The position numbers were made by a program, and so were the translations under genes. Below the pieces are notes generated by a model that saw only the letters and a program-made list of their open reading frames with translations, was not told where the DNA came from and made no database searches. Positions 26,221 to 34,739 of a stretch of 34,739 nt of DNA are shown piece by piece. Position 1 is the stretch's first letter. Each line of letters starts with the position of its first letter. Location: NCBI GenBank assembly GCA_031256375.1, contig JAIRQX010000083.1:1-34739 (forward strand). The letters are read 5' to 3'. Source of the stretch: Deferribacteraceae bacterium (lineage in GTDB: Bacteria > Chrysiogenota > Deferribacteres > Deferribacterales > JAISNW01).

Positions 26221-26279
26221 TGAGACGGCGCTTTATACTCAACAGGCGAAGCCTGCTTCCGTTATGCGCCTTCGTCTCA
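26221..26279. repeat. Two-stem structured element after the flagellar unit
   Basis: The outer arms TGAGACGGCGC (26221-26231) and GCGC-CTT-CGTCTCA (26266-26279) pair over 11 bp with a 3-base bulge. Inside, CAGGC (26243-26247) and GCCTG (26251-26255) form a tight stem with a GAA loop. It begins 13 bp past the fliY stop. With no T-run it is more like a dispersed structured repeat or an RNA-stabilising element than a standard terminator. Confidence 0.5.
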
Positions 26280-26302
26280 GTTGAAATGCTATAGTCACGC
26301 CA

Positions 26303-26816
26303 ATGCGGACGGATAATTTGAAAAAATTATTTATATTCTTATTAATTGTTATCCCGACAGTGTCAGAAGCCGATGATATAGGCATTTCTTCTTTTATCCT
26401 AATTAAGGATAAAGTCACCATACATGAACCGTTTTACGCGAAAAAATTAACTGATACCGGCGCGATAATAACGAGTTTCGCGTATGGCTAAAGTTTTATT
26501 GACGGACACTACCTGAAATTGTCGCCCGGGTACAGATATATGCCATTAATAAAATGGCTTTTTATAGTTGCCGGAGGGGAATACGCATACCTTAACAACA
26601 CATATGATAATTATAATTATCATATGTGTTGGTTTAATGACAAAAATAGGCGCAAAGACGAACAAATCATTATACTTTTTTGCAAATTACAAAACCTCTT
26701 ATTATTTTTATGAGTTATATAGTAAAAATACAGATTTTATATGCTATAACTACAGAACGCCGGAATTGCGGGTTATGCATAATTTTATTGAAGCCGGCAT
26801 CGGCTATTCATGGTAA
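26303..26816 (+). pseudogene. Decayed outer-membrane beta-barrel protein gene
   Basis: A signal peptide (LKKLFIFLLIVIPTVSEA, then DDIG) starts the frame at 26303, which stops at 26489-26491. The same frame continues after the stop (SFIDGHYLKLSPGYRYMP...). A shift near 26650 then leads into a second frame ending HNFIEAGIGYSW at 26816. Alternating Tyr/Phe-rich strands and a final aromatic residue suggest a small outer-membrane barrel of about 170 residues. At least one stop and one frameshift break it. A perfect palindrome lies within it at 26596-26631. The exact family was not recognised. Confidence 0.65.
26596..26631. repeat. Perfect 36-bp palindrome with no spacer
   Basis: The left arm CAACACATATGATAATTA is followed directly by its exact reverse complement, centred between 26613 and 26614. 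Flanking bases (CTTAA / TTTAA) extend the pairing with small indels. It sits inside the decayed outer-membrane protein gene. Confidence 0.95.
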
Positions 26817-26826
26817 AAAATTTATT

Positions 26827-26856
26827 TATAGCAGTTCCTTGCGAGGAACAACTATA
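26827..26856 (-). terminator. Hairpin at the end of vsr, built from a dispersed repeat
   Basis: TATAGCAGTTCC (26827-26838) and GGAACAACTATA (26845-26856) pair at 10 of 12 positions around TTGCGA. On the minus strand the stem is followed by AATAAATTTTTT, so it could end vsr transcription. The arm includes the vsr stop codon. The same blocks occur upstream of mqnB at 8937-8968. Confidence 0.5.
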
Positions 26857-27265
26857 AGGTTTGTCTTAACCGGTCGCTTAATTTTGGCAAATTCATCTTC
26901 TTTGTTTCACACTCCCAAATAACCAATGTGTGCCAGCCTAAATTTTGTAGCGCTATAAGATTTAATTTGTCGCGCTGCATATTACCGTCAAGTTTCTTTT
27001 CCCAGTAGTCATGATTATTTTTTGGTCGGATTTGCGCATGACGGCAAGTTGGACAACCATGCCAGAAACAACCGTGAACAAATATCGCCATTTTATATTT
27101 TGGTAATACAATGTCCGGATTTCCGGGTATATCGCGTCTATGCAACCGAAAGCGATAGCCCATGCTATGCAAAAGTTTTCTCACTTTAATTTCTGAAGTT
27201 GTATTTGCGCTGTGAACCTTTGACATTATTGCGCTACGTTCCTCTTTATTAAACTTATCGCTCAT
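26852..27265 (-). CDS. vsr: Very-short-patch mismatch endonuclease Vsr
   Basis: Vsr nicks next to T:G mismatches made when 5-methylcytosine deaminates, starting repair to C:G. The 137-residue product has Glu 25, Asp 51 (GNPDIVLP), His 64 and His 69 (FVHGCFWHGCP), the same catalytic positions as the E. coli enzyme. Cysteines at 66, 71, 74 and 119 (WECE) can hold the structural zinc; here Cys 71 replaces the His of E. coli. It begins 6 bp after dcm and is surely co-transcribed with it. The region is visibly AT-richer than the flanking flagellar and sec genes, which suggests horizontal acquisition. Confidence 0.94.
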   Translation of the reverse strand: MSDKFNKEERSAIMSKVHSANTTSEIKVRKLLHSMGYRFRLHRRDIPGNPDIVLPKYKMAIFVHGCFWHGCPTCRHAQIRPKNNHDYWEKKLDGNMQRDKLNLIALQNLGWHTLVIWECETKKMNLPKLSDRLRQTL

Positions 27266-27271
27266 GTTCTT

Positions 27272-28168
27272 TTAAAGGAAGACCTCATTTAATACAGCTT
27301 TAATAACATTTACCGGAACTGCATTTCCCGCCTGCTTGCGCGTTTGGCCGTCATTACATACTATTTGAAATGTATCAGGAAATCCCTGCAATCTCAACAT
27401 CTCTCTTGGCGTTAGCCGCCGCCTGCCATTAACCAGTAAATAATTGTATGAAGCTCCTGCCCGTAAGGCGCAGGAATATGGATAACTTGATATATTGCCG
27501 CTTTTGTTTTCGTGCCAGATACTTGGAAAGTAGTCGCTTGTGTGTTTAGCCAACCGTTTTTCAATTATACGTTCACTTGCAAAATATTTCTCGTCCACAC
27601 ATTCGTCAGCTTCTAAAATATCTTCAAGTTTTCCGGTTATTTTATTAATTGGAAATAAAAAATCAACGCTGTTGTCAAGAAAGCCGACTATAATTGTCCG
27701 CTCTCGTTTTTGAGGAAGTCCGAAATCCAAAGCGTTAAGAACATCCCAGTAAACTCTATATCCAAGTTTTTCCAATGTATGGAGAATGGTTTGTAAAGTC
27801 TTACCCATATTATGGCGGCTTAGTTGCTTTACATTTTCCAAAATAAATAATCGCGGTTTTTTAGCTTCAAGAACCCTTGCAATTTCAAAAAAAAGCGTTC
27901 CGCGAATATCGTCAAATCCCAATCTATTACCAATTATACTAAACGGCTGACAGGGGAAGCCGGCAAAAAGCACATCATGGTCTGGTATTTCATCGTTTGC
28001 TATTTTGGTAATATCTCCATCCGGCATTAGTCCATAGTTCACAAAATAAGCTCGTTTCGCTTCCGCATCTAACTCGCTTGCAAAAATACATTTGCCCCCC
28101 AGAGCATCGGCAGCTTGATGAAATCCGCCAATACCCGCGAACAAATCAATATATGTAAAAGTAGCCAT
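27272..28168 (-). CDS. DNA (cytosine-5) methyltransferase
   Basis: This enzyme methylates cytosine C5 within a specific DNA site. The 298-residue product has motif I (DLFAGIGGFHQA), motif IV with catalytic Cys 73 (GFPCQPFS), motif VI (ENV, 111-113), motif VIII (QKRERTIIVG, 153-162), motif IX (RRLTPREMLRLQGFPD) and motif X (GNAVPVNV). All key motifs are intact. The target-recognition region (about 165-240) is short and its site cannot be read from sequence. It is paired with vsr; no restriction endonuclease was seen on either side, so it may be an orphan or the survivor of a restriction-modification system. Confidence 0.94.
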   Translation of the reverse strand: MATFTYIDLFAGIGGFHQAADALGGKCIFASELDAEAKRAYFVNYGLMPDGDITKIANDEIPDHDVLFAGFPCQPFSIIGNRLGFDDIRGTLFFEIARVLEAKKPRLFILENVKQLSRHNMGKTLQTILHTLEKLGYRVYWDVLNALDFGLPQKRERTIIVGFLDNSVDFLFPINKITGKLEDILEADECVDEKYFASERIIEKRLAKHTSDYFPSIWHENKSGNISSYPYSCALRAGASYNYLLVNGRRRLTPREMLRLQGFPDTFQIVCNDGQTRKQAGNAVPVNVIKAVLNEVFL

Positions 28169-28179
28169 AGAAACACGTC

Positions 28180-29457
<1,278 letters not shown>

Positions 29458-29458
<1 letters not shown>

Positions 29459-29811
29459 TGTTTTTTTTAAATTCGGCTTATGCGCAGGATGTCCCGCCGG
29501 GTGTGGAAGGTTCGCTTTTGCATTCTGTTATGGGCAACCCGATAATACTGATAGTGGTATTTTTTGCGATCTTTTACTTTTTAATGATCCGTCCGCAGCA
29601 GAAACGGCAAAAACAGATCAATGAAACGCTGAACGCCCTGAAAGCAGGTGACCGCATTATGACAACATCAGGGATTTACGGCACGATAGATTCCGTAATT
29701 AACGAGCAGACATTTATGCTAACCATAGCGAGCGGAGTTAAGATACAGATAGCCCGCGTAGCCGTAGCCTCAAAACTGGACACAAACAACACAATGACGG
29801 AGAAAAAATAA
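29458..29811 (+). CDS. yajC: Preprotein translocase accessory protein YajC
   Basis: YajC is a small single-span membrane protein that copurifies with SecDF. The 117-residue product has one transmembrane helix (about 24-43, NPIILIVVFFAIFYFLMI) followed by the hallmark RPQQKRQKQINETLNALKAGDRIMTTSGIYGTI. Length is normal. It starts on the last base of the tgt stop (TAATG), so the genes are translationally coupled, and secD follows after 3 bp: the classical tgt-yajC-secD-secF order. Confidence 0.96.
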
Positions 29812-29814
29812 GAT

Positions 29815-31350
29815 ATGAGCAGAAGATTTCGCTGGGCGATTATAATAATTGTAGTTGGCTGTTCATTATTTTTTATGTTCCCCTTGTCTAAGAACGTACG
29901 TCTTGGTCTGGATCTTCAGGGGGGGATGCATGTAGTGCTGGGAGTGGAAACGGAAAAAGCTGTTGAAGCAAAGCTGGACAGCGCTGTTTATCAGTTGCGG
30001 CGTGAGTTTCAGGAAAAAAACATCAATTTTGACTATGTTCAGAAAACTTCTTCCCATTCTATAGGCATAGGATTTGAGGGAGACTCAAGGACGGCGATAG
30101 AAAGTATAGCCAAAAACTATATGCTCAAAAGTGATGGCATTTCAAACGATGTATTGACCCTTTCCATTGAGAGCGGGGAGATTGAGCAGATTAAAGACAG
30201 TTCCGTGCGGCAGTCGCTGGAAGTTGTACGAAACCGTATTGATGCGTTCGGAGTTGCTGAACCGCTTATACAGCGGCAGGGGAAAGACCAGATACTTGTG
30301 CAGCTTCCGGGGGTTACCGACCCTGACAGAGCTGTCAATCTTATAGGTCAGACCGCTCAGCTCAGCTTTTACCTTGTTGACAGCGGAGCGGACGCTGCCG
30401 TAGCGGTGGAAACAGGTAATATTCCCTACGGAGATATACTTGTATTTCAGAAGGAAACTGAAAAAAGCTCCGGCAGGGTAACGGCTCGCATTCCTTACCT
30501 ATTAAAACGTGAAGTTTTGCTTACAGGTGACAGCCTTATGGACGCCGGGGTGACGTACAACCAGTACAGTGAGCCTGTGGTCTCGTTCAGGTTTGACCCT
30601 GCCGGCGCGAGGATATTTGAGGATCTGACTGCAAACAATACCGGGCAGTTTCTTGCCATAGTTTTGGATAACAATGTATATTCCGCCCCGAGGATAAACG
30701 AGAGAATCCCCGGCGGTTCCGGCACTATAACTGGGAACTTTACTCTGGATACAGCCAAAGACTTGGCAATAGTGCTGCGGGCGGGCAGTCTGCCCGCACC
30801 TGTAAATATCCTTGAAAACCGCACTGTGGGACCGTCTCTTGGACGCGACTCCATAGAAAAGGGTGTAAAAGCGTCTATAGTAGGGCTTGTAATTATAATG
30901 ATATTTATGCTGATATACTATAAAATCAGCGGACTTATAGCGACAGTCGGTCTTATTTGCAACTTCCTTGTTCTTTTGGGCGCGCTTTGCGGGCTTAAAG
31001 CGACACTTACCCTTCCCGGGATAGCGGGGATTATTTTGACCCTTGGTATTGCGGTGGATTCAAACGTTCTTATATTTGAACGGATAAGGGAAGAGCTGCG
31101 TAACGGGAGAACTGTTCTTAACGCTTTTGAAACCGGTTATCAGAAAGCATTTGCCACGATTGTTGACGCAAACGTTACATCCCTTATAGCGGCTATAGTG
31201 CTGTTTCAATTCGGCACCGGTCCGGTGAAAGGGTTTGCGGTGACGCTGTCGCTGGGTCTTATTGCGTCTATGTTTACGGCAGTATTTATTACCAAAACGG
31301 TCTTTACGGAATTTATAATCCGCACTGACTCAAAAACAATCAGCATATAG
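29815..31350 (+). CDS. secD: Protein translocase subunit SecD
   Basis: SecD works with SecF to pull secreted proteins across the inner membrane using the proton or sodium gradient. The 511-residue product has an N-terminal transmembrane helix, the D1 motif LGLDLQGGMHVVLGV, and a large periplasmic P1 domain containing VVRNRIDAFGVAEPLIQRQG. Five C-terminal transmembrane helices with the conserved PGIAGIILTLGIAVDSNVLI and FERIREELRNG segments complete it. Length is normal for compact SecD (500-530). secF starts 11 bp downstream. Confidence 0.97.
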   Translation: MSRRFRWAIIIIVVGCSLFFMFPLSKNVRLGLDLQGGMHVVLGVETEKAVEAKLDSAVYQLRREFQEKNINFDYVQKTSSHSIGIGFEGDSRTAIESIAKNYMLKSDGISNDVLTLSIESGEIEQIKDSSVRQSLEVVRNRIDAFGVAEPLIQRQGKDQILVQLPGVTDPDRAVNLIGQTAQLSFYLVDSGADAAVAVETGNIPYGDILVFQKETEKSSGRVTARIPYLLKREVLLTGDSLMDAGVTYNQYSEPVVSFRFDPAGARIFEDLTANNTGQFLAIVLDNNVYSAPRINERIPGGSGTITGNFTLDTAKDLAIVLRAGSLPAPVNILENRTVGPSLGRDSIEKGVKASIVGLVIIMIFMLIYYKISGLIATVGLICNFLVLLGALCGLKATLTLPGIAGIILTLGIAVDSNVLIFERIREELRNGRTVLNAFETGYQKAFATIVDANVTSLIAAIVLFQFGTGPVKGFAVTLSLGLIASMFTAVFITKTVFTEFIIRTDSKTISI

Positions 31351-31361
31351 GGGAACAGCTT

Positions 31362-32315
31362 ATGATGGAGATAATAAAATCCGGTACAAAGATAAATTTT
31401 ACAGGCGCCAAGAATCAGTTTTTTGCATTTTCTCTGGTAATTATGGCAGTCTGCATATTCTTTGTGGTGAACAAAGGGTTTAACCTTGGAATAGATTTTG
31501 CCGGAGGCACTGTGATTCAGGTGCGTTTTGCAAACCCTGTCCCCCTTGATGATATACGAGAAGGGTTGAAACCGGTTATAAACGGCGATTTTGCCATACA
31601 GAATTTCGGTGAACCAAACGAAGTTCTTGTTCGCATAGTTGAACATGGGGGAATCGGTTTGCAGGAGCTTTCTGACAATATTAAAGCGCAGCTTGAGATG
31701 AAATTTGCCGGAGAATCCCCCGCGATTCAGCGTATTGAGCAGGTAGGACCTCAGGTCGGCGAGGATTTGCGGCGAAAAGCTTTTTTGGCTATTATTTATT
31801 CTACAATAGGGATACTGGCGTATGTGGCGTTCCGGTTTGAATTATTATTCGCTATAGGCGCCATCCTGTCGCTGATTCACGATATAGTGATTACTCTGGG
31901 GTTTTACAGCATTGCAGGCAAAGAGTTTAACCTGACGGTAATGGCTGCTGTCCTGACAGTAGCGGGTTACTCCCTTAACGACACCATTGTCATATTTGAT
32001 CGTATCAGAGAGAAGATCAAAACCGGAAAACTTAACGAACATACATGGCAAGAGATAACAAATATGAGTATAAATGAAACGCTTTCCCGCACGGTACTTA
32101 CATCGGCGCTTACATTTATTGCGGTACTCTGCCTGTATATTTTCGGCGGAGAGGTGATAAACGGTTTTGCCCTTGTAATGATGGCGGGGATTGTTATAGG
32201 CACTTACTCATCAATAGGAATTGCGGCAATGTTTGTTTATGTAGTGCGTTCACGCAAGGGCGTCCAGTTTAATGAGTCGCCCCGGAAAAGAACGGGCGGT
32301 CTGAAAAAGGCTTAA
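31362..32315 (+). CDS. secF: Protein translocase subunit SecF
   Basis: SecF is the partner of SecD in the RND-like SecDF complex. The 317-residue product has a first transmembrane helix near residues 20-37, the GIDFAGGTVIQVRF motif, a small periplasmic domain and five C-terminal helices. These include the conserved TVAGYSLNDTIVIFDRIREK and SINETLSRTVLTSALT. Length is normal (290-320). nhaB follows after 21 bp with no visible terminator. Confidence 0.97.
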   Translation: MMEIIKSGTKINFTGAKNQFFAFSLVIMAVCIFFVVNKGFNLGIDFAGGTVIQVRFANPVPLDDIREGLKPVINGDFAIQNFGEPNEVLVRIVEHGGIGLQELSDNIKAQLEMKFAGESPAIQRIEQVGPQVGEDLRRKAFLAIIYSTIGILAYVAFRFELLFAIGAILSLIHDIVITLGFYSIAGKEFNLTVMAAVLTVAGYSLNDTIVIFDRIREKIKTGKLNEHTWQEITNMSINETLSRTVLTSALTFIAVLCLYIFGGEVINGFALVMMAGIVIGTYSSIGIAAMFVYVVRSRKGVQFNESPRKRTGGLKKA

Positions 32316-32336
32316 TATATTATTTTATCAGATATA

Positions 32337-33791
32337 ATGAAAAGCGCCTTTTATCTTCTAAAAGTTAATTTTATGGGGAAATCCCCTTCGTGGTATAAAT
32401 TAACCATAATTGCGTTTCTGACTATAAACCCTCTGCTGTTTTACTTTGTAAACCCTTTTGTCGCAGGATGGGCAATTCTGATTCAGTTTATATTCACACT
32501 TGCCTGCGCTCTGATATGTTATCCGTTACAGCCCGGCGGATTATTGGCATTGGAAGCAATTTTTATAGGACTGACTAATACTGACACTGTTTTTAATGAA
32601 GTTGTCGCAAATATTCCGACCCTGCTACTACTTATCTTTATGGTCGCCGCAATTTATTACCTTAAAGACATACTTTTTATTCTTATAACAAAGTTATTTC
32701 TGACAATTAAGAAAAAATATTTTTTAGCTTTGGTGTTTTGCGTAATCTGCGCCTCCCTGTCTGCATTTCTGGATGCTTTAACCCTTGTCGCCATATCAAT
32801 CGCTGTATGTTTTAATTTTTACGCCATTTACCACAGAGTGTTAAGCAACAGCAAAGAAAATGAAGAAGAGTTTGAAGAATTCCGCGGGTTTTTAAGAAAT
32901 ATAATAATGCACGGAGTTGTCGGAACTATTATCGGCGGTACAATGACGATAGTGGGGGAACCGCAGAACATTATGATCGGCACAAAGATGGGGTGGTCGT
33001 TCAGTGAATTTTTTGCTCACAATTCGGTTATTTCGCTGCCTGCCGGAATCGCTGGCGTTATTACCTGTTTTTTGCTGGAATATTTCAGATTCCCCGGTTT
33101 CAGATATCAAATGCCTGAAAAAGCAAGGGAGCTGATTACAAAGGATTACAGACATAAGATCAGGGAGATAACAAAACAGACTGCTTTTCTCTATACGCTT
33201 CAAATAATAGTGTTTATTTTGCTGGTATTTGCCCTTGGTTTCCATGTCGCCGAAGTGGGTCTGATAGGGATCGGGCTGATTGTAATAGTAACGGCTTTTA
33301 CGGGACGCACAAAAGAGCATGATCTTGCGGAAGCATTTAATAACGCTATGCCGTTTGCTACATTGATAATTGTATTTTTTGCTATTCTTGCGGTAGTGCA
33401 TGATCAACACCTTGTCGCGCCGTTGACTCAGTGGGTATTTACATTAAGTGGTAAAACGCAGCTTATGGCTCTTTACTTTGTAAACGGGACACTCTCTTTT
33501 ACGAGCGACAATGTGTTTATAGCGTCAATATTTATCGGCGAAGTTGACCGCGCCTACGCCGCAGGGACTTTTTCCCGCGAATGGTATGAAAAACTTGGGG
33601 TTATTGTCAATATGGGAACAAATATTCCTGCTATCGCTACCCCGAACGGGCACGCGGCTCTTCTGTTCCTCTTAACCTCATCGCTTGCCCCGATGATAAA
33701 GCTGTCATATTTCAGGATGTTTAAACTTACTTTGCCATACACCATTGTAATGACGGGCGCAGGCGCTGTTGCCGTATATTTATTTTTTTAG
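32337..33791 (+). CDS. nhaB: Na+/H+ antiporter NhaB
   Basis: NhaB exports sodium in exchange for protons. The 484-residue product is highly hydrophobic, with about twelve transmembrane helices. It shows the NhaB N-terminus (FMGKSPSWYKLTIIAFLTINPLLF, FVAGWAILIQFIFTL), PLQPGGLLALEAIFIGLT and the FLDALTLVAISIAV helix with its polar Asp. Length fits NhaB (480-520), unlike NhaA or NhaD. It follows secF by 21 bp and is followed by a PII-like gene after 9 bp, so it appears to be part of the tgt-sec transcription unit. The start lacks a strong ribosome site. Confidence 0.92.
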   Translation: MKSAFYLLKVNFMGKSPSWYKLTIIAFLTINPLLFYFVNPFVAGWAILIQFIFTLACALICYPLQPGGLLALEAIFIGLTNTDTVFNEVVANIPTLLLLIFMVAAIYYLKDILFILITKLFLTIKKKYFLALVFCVICASLSAFLDALTLVAISIAVCFNFYAIYHRVLSNSKENEEEFEEFRGFLRNIIMHGVVGTIIGGTMTIVGEPQNIMIGTKMGWSFSEFFAHNSVISLPAGIAGVITCFLLEYFRFPGFRYQMPEKARELITKDYRHKIREITKQTAFLYTLQIIVFILLVFALGFHVAEVGLIGIGLIVIVTAFTGRTKEHDLAEAFNNAMPFATLIIVFFAILAVVHDQHLVAPLTQWVFTLSGKTQLMALYFVNGTLSFTSDNVFIASIFIGEVDRAYAAGTFSREWYEKLGVIVNMGTNIPAIATPNGHAALLFLLTSSLAPMIKLSYFRMFKLTLPYTIVMTGAGAVAVYLFF

Positions 33792-33800
33792 GAGTGAATA

Positions 33801-34103
33801 ATGGAAACTGATCATATAATGATTACTTTTATTGTAAATCACGGCGATGCCCATGATATAATGGCAGTTGCTCGGGATGCGGGCGCAAAAGGCGGAACTA
33901 TATTAAACGCTCATGGAACCAGCAGAGAGAGCGATGTAAAATTTTTTGGAATAAATTTAATGTCAGAAAAAGAGATGCTTGTTATTGTATCAGAAAAAGA
34001 ATTGGCGCAGAAAATTCTGGACGCTGTAAGAGATATGTCAGTGTTTAAAAAACCCGGCGGCGGAATTATTTACACTACCGATGTAAACCGGTTTATCCCC
34101 TGA
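33801..34103 (+). CDS. PII-like signalling protein, possibly regulating NhaB
   Basis: The 100-residue product has the ferredoxin-like PII fold pattern: a first strand (HIMITFIVNHGD), helix (DIMAVARDAGAKGGTILNAHG), a short T-loop region without the uridylylated Tyr context of GlnB, LVIVSEKELAQKILDAV, and KKPGGGIIYTTDVNRF at the end. PII-like proteins often sit next to the transporter they regulate and bind adenine nucleotides. It starts 9 bp after nhaB with a strong AGGAG site, so the two are probably co-translated. The link to NhaB is inferred from position alone. Confidence 0.82.
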   Translation: METDHIMITFIVNHGDAHDIMAVARDAGAKGGTILNAHGTSRESDVKFFGINLMSEKEMLVIVSEKELAQKILDAVRDMSVFKKPGGGIIYTTDVNRFIP

Positions 34104-34130
34104 TTTGGCGATAAATATAGCTGCATTAAA

Positions 34131-34487
34131 CTATGAATAATTATCAGTAATACACTTTATTAAGCTGATGTACCTCGCTTTATCTTTGGCGCTGTTATCA
34201 ATATATGCTTTCCTCATTCGTCCGATAAGCCGACTGAGTTCTTCATCCTCTTTTAAACTCTCTTCTGGGAAAAAAGATGATATGGATATATTTAAAGCCA
34301 ACGCTATATTTTCGTATGTTATCAGAGTAATATTCGCTTTACCGCTCTCAATTTCCGATAATGTTGTGGCGTGTATATTTGAACGGTACGCAAGCTCCTC
34401 CTGTGAAAGATTTTTTTGAAGACGAAACGTTTTTATCCTGCCGCCAACTTGGTTTAATAATTCAGATGTGTGTTTTTTTCTGCTCAT
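34131..34487 (-). CDS. XRE-family transcriptional regulator
   Basis: The 118-residue product has an N-terminal Cro/CI helix-turn-helix (about 14-68: GGRIKTFRLQKNLSQEELAYRSNIHATTLSEIESGKANITL, then ITYENIALALNISISSFF). A short acidic C-terminal helix region follows. This size and layout fit small repressors of accessory or restriction-modification (C-protein-like) genes. It is convergent with the nhaB/PII unit. Upstream lies a cluster of CTAAT motifs that could be its operators, then the IS element end. The target genes are unknown. Confidence 0.85.
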   Translation of the reverse strand: MSRKKHTSELLNQVGGRIKTFRLQKNLSQEELAYRSNIHATTLSEIESGKANITLITYENIALALNISISSFFPEESLKEDEELSRLIGRMRKAYIDNSAKDKARYISLIKCITDNYS

Positions 34488-34574
34488 ACTAATAGAATAT
34501 AATCAAACTATAAAGCATTACCCATATGACTTATCCTATTTTTTATTGACATTTATTAGGATGTATACTAATGT
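34486..34574. promoter_or_regulatory. Possible operator region of the XRE regulator
   Basis: ATACTAAT occurs at 34486-34493 and 34565-34572, and the inverted pair ATCCTA / TAGGAT lies between them (about 34533-34538 and 34557-34562). On the plus strand TTGACA (34546-34551) is 17 bp from TAATGT (34569-34574), a promoter pointing toward the IS element. A divergent gene may once have been here. Confidence 0.35.
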
Positions 34575-34592
34575 TCTTTTGACTAGGGTGTG

Positions 34593-34621
34593 TTGACACT
34601 ACATGAATTTTATATTATAAT
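34593..34621 (+). promoter_or_regulatory. Consensus sigma-70 promoter of the IS transposase
   Basis: TTGACA (34593-34598) and TATAAT (34616-34621) are exactly 17 bp apart, a full consensus promoter. The -35 lies in the terminal part of the element. Confidence 0.75.
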
Positions 34622-34677
34622 AGATTCTGTTTACACTAATTGACAATCACTCTCACTCATGCTATGAATTATCTATT

Positions 34678-34739
34678 ATGAAGCTAACACAAGAACAATT
34701 TGATAAGATTGCACGTTATCTTCCCCTGCAACGTGGCAA
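34678..34739 (+). CDS. IS5-type transposase, N-terminal fragment (runs off the window)
   Basis: The frame from the ATG at 34678 reads MKLTQEQFDKIARYLPLQRG, the typical start of IS5-family transposases (usually K/QLT..QF..I..LLP.QRG). Only 20 residues are inside the window. The catalytic DDE residues would lie outside it, so whether the gene is intact is unknown. The ribosome site is weak. Confidence 0.75.
   Translation, partial: MKLTQEQFDKIARYLPLQRG

Larger units (their letters stand above)
34586..34739 (+). mobile_element. Left end of an IS5-family insertion sequence (cut by the window edge)
   Basis: The element seems to begin near GGGTGTGTTGACACTA (34586-34601), preceded by CTAG at 34583-34586, which could be part of the target duplication. 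It contains a perfect promoter and the start of a transposase gene. The right end lies beyond the window, so the borders cannot be confirmed. Confidence 0.65.

Noticed and set aside
32330-32339. TATAAT at the nhaB start as a promoter.
   Set aside because: It includes the ATG itself, so it cannot serve as the -10 for this start; nhaB is more likely expressed from the upstream sec unit.

Overview
The window looks like a core chromosomal segment of a motile, Gram-negative-type bacterium. It encodes a flagellar basal body and export apparatus, a lipoprotein remnant with a lipobox, an outer-membrane-protein remnant, NhaB, and futalosine hydrolase of the futalosine menaquinone route. The flagellar layout (one operon flgB-flgC-fliE-fliF-fliG-fliH-fliI-fliJ-motE-like, and a second flhA-flhF-flhG-orf-fliA-cheB-fliM-fliN/Y) together with mqnB would fit Deferribacterota or a related phylum. 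That placement is an inference from gene content only. No rRNA, tRNA or CRISPR array was recognised.

Layout. 142-8189 (minus strand) is a ten-gene unit: flgB, flgC, fliE, fliF, fliG, fliH, fliI, fliJ, a MotE-like protein and an O-methyltransferase. A near-consensus sigma-54 promoter sits just upstream of flgB. 8260-8928 is mqnB and 9046-11349 is the B12-dependent ribonucleotide reductase nrdJ, both on the minus strand. carB (11569-14790) is divergent from nrdJ. 14812-16239 holds two adjacent decayed genes: a lipoprotein with a frameshifted signal peptide and a Sel1-repeat protein with two in-frame stops. mdh follows (16425-17396), then the remnant of a nicotinamidase-like gene. 17880-26207 is the second flagellar/chemotaxis unit. 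26208-28188 is an accessory patch: a structured repeat, a decayed outer-membrane protein gene containing a perfect 36-bp palindrome, and a vsr-dcm pair with no restriction enzyme beside it. 28346-34103 is tgt-yajC-secD-secF-nhaB-PII-like. The window ends with an XRE regulator (minus strand) and the left end of an IS5-type element, cut by the window edge.

How the genes work together. The two flagellar units supply the rod base, MS ring, C ring, export ATPase complex, export gate (FlhA), placement GTPases (FlhF/FlhG) and sigma-28. CheB and a FliY-type C-ring protein link them to chemotaxis. The sec unit supplies SecDF-YajC next to a Na+/H+ antiporter and a PII-like protein that may regulate it. 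The contrast between intact core genes and at least four decayed accessory genes, plus an IS element, suggests ongoing gene erosion. The most unusual items are the palindrome, the NhaB/PII-like pair, the repeat family that supplies both a promoter -10 and a terminator-like hairpin, and several promoters placed so close to start codons that leaderless transcripts are likely.
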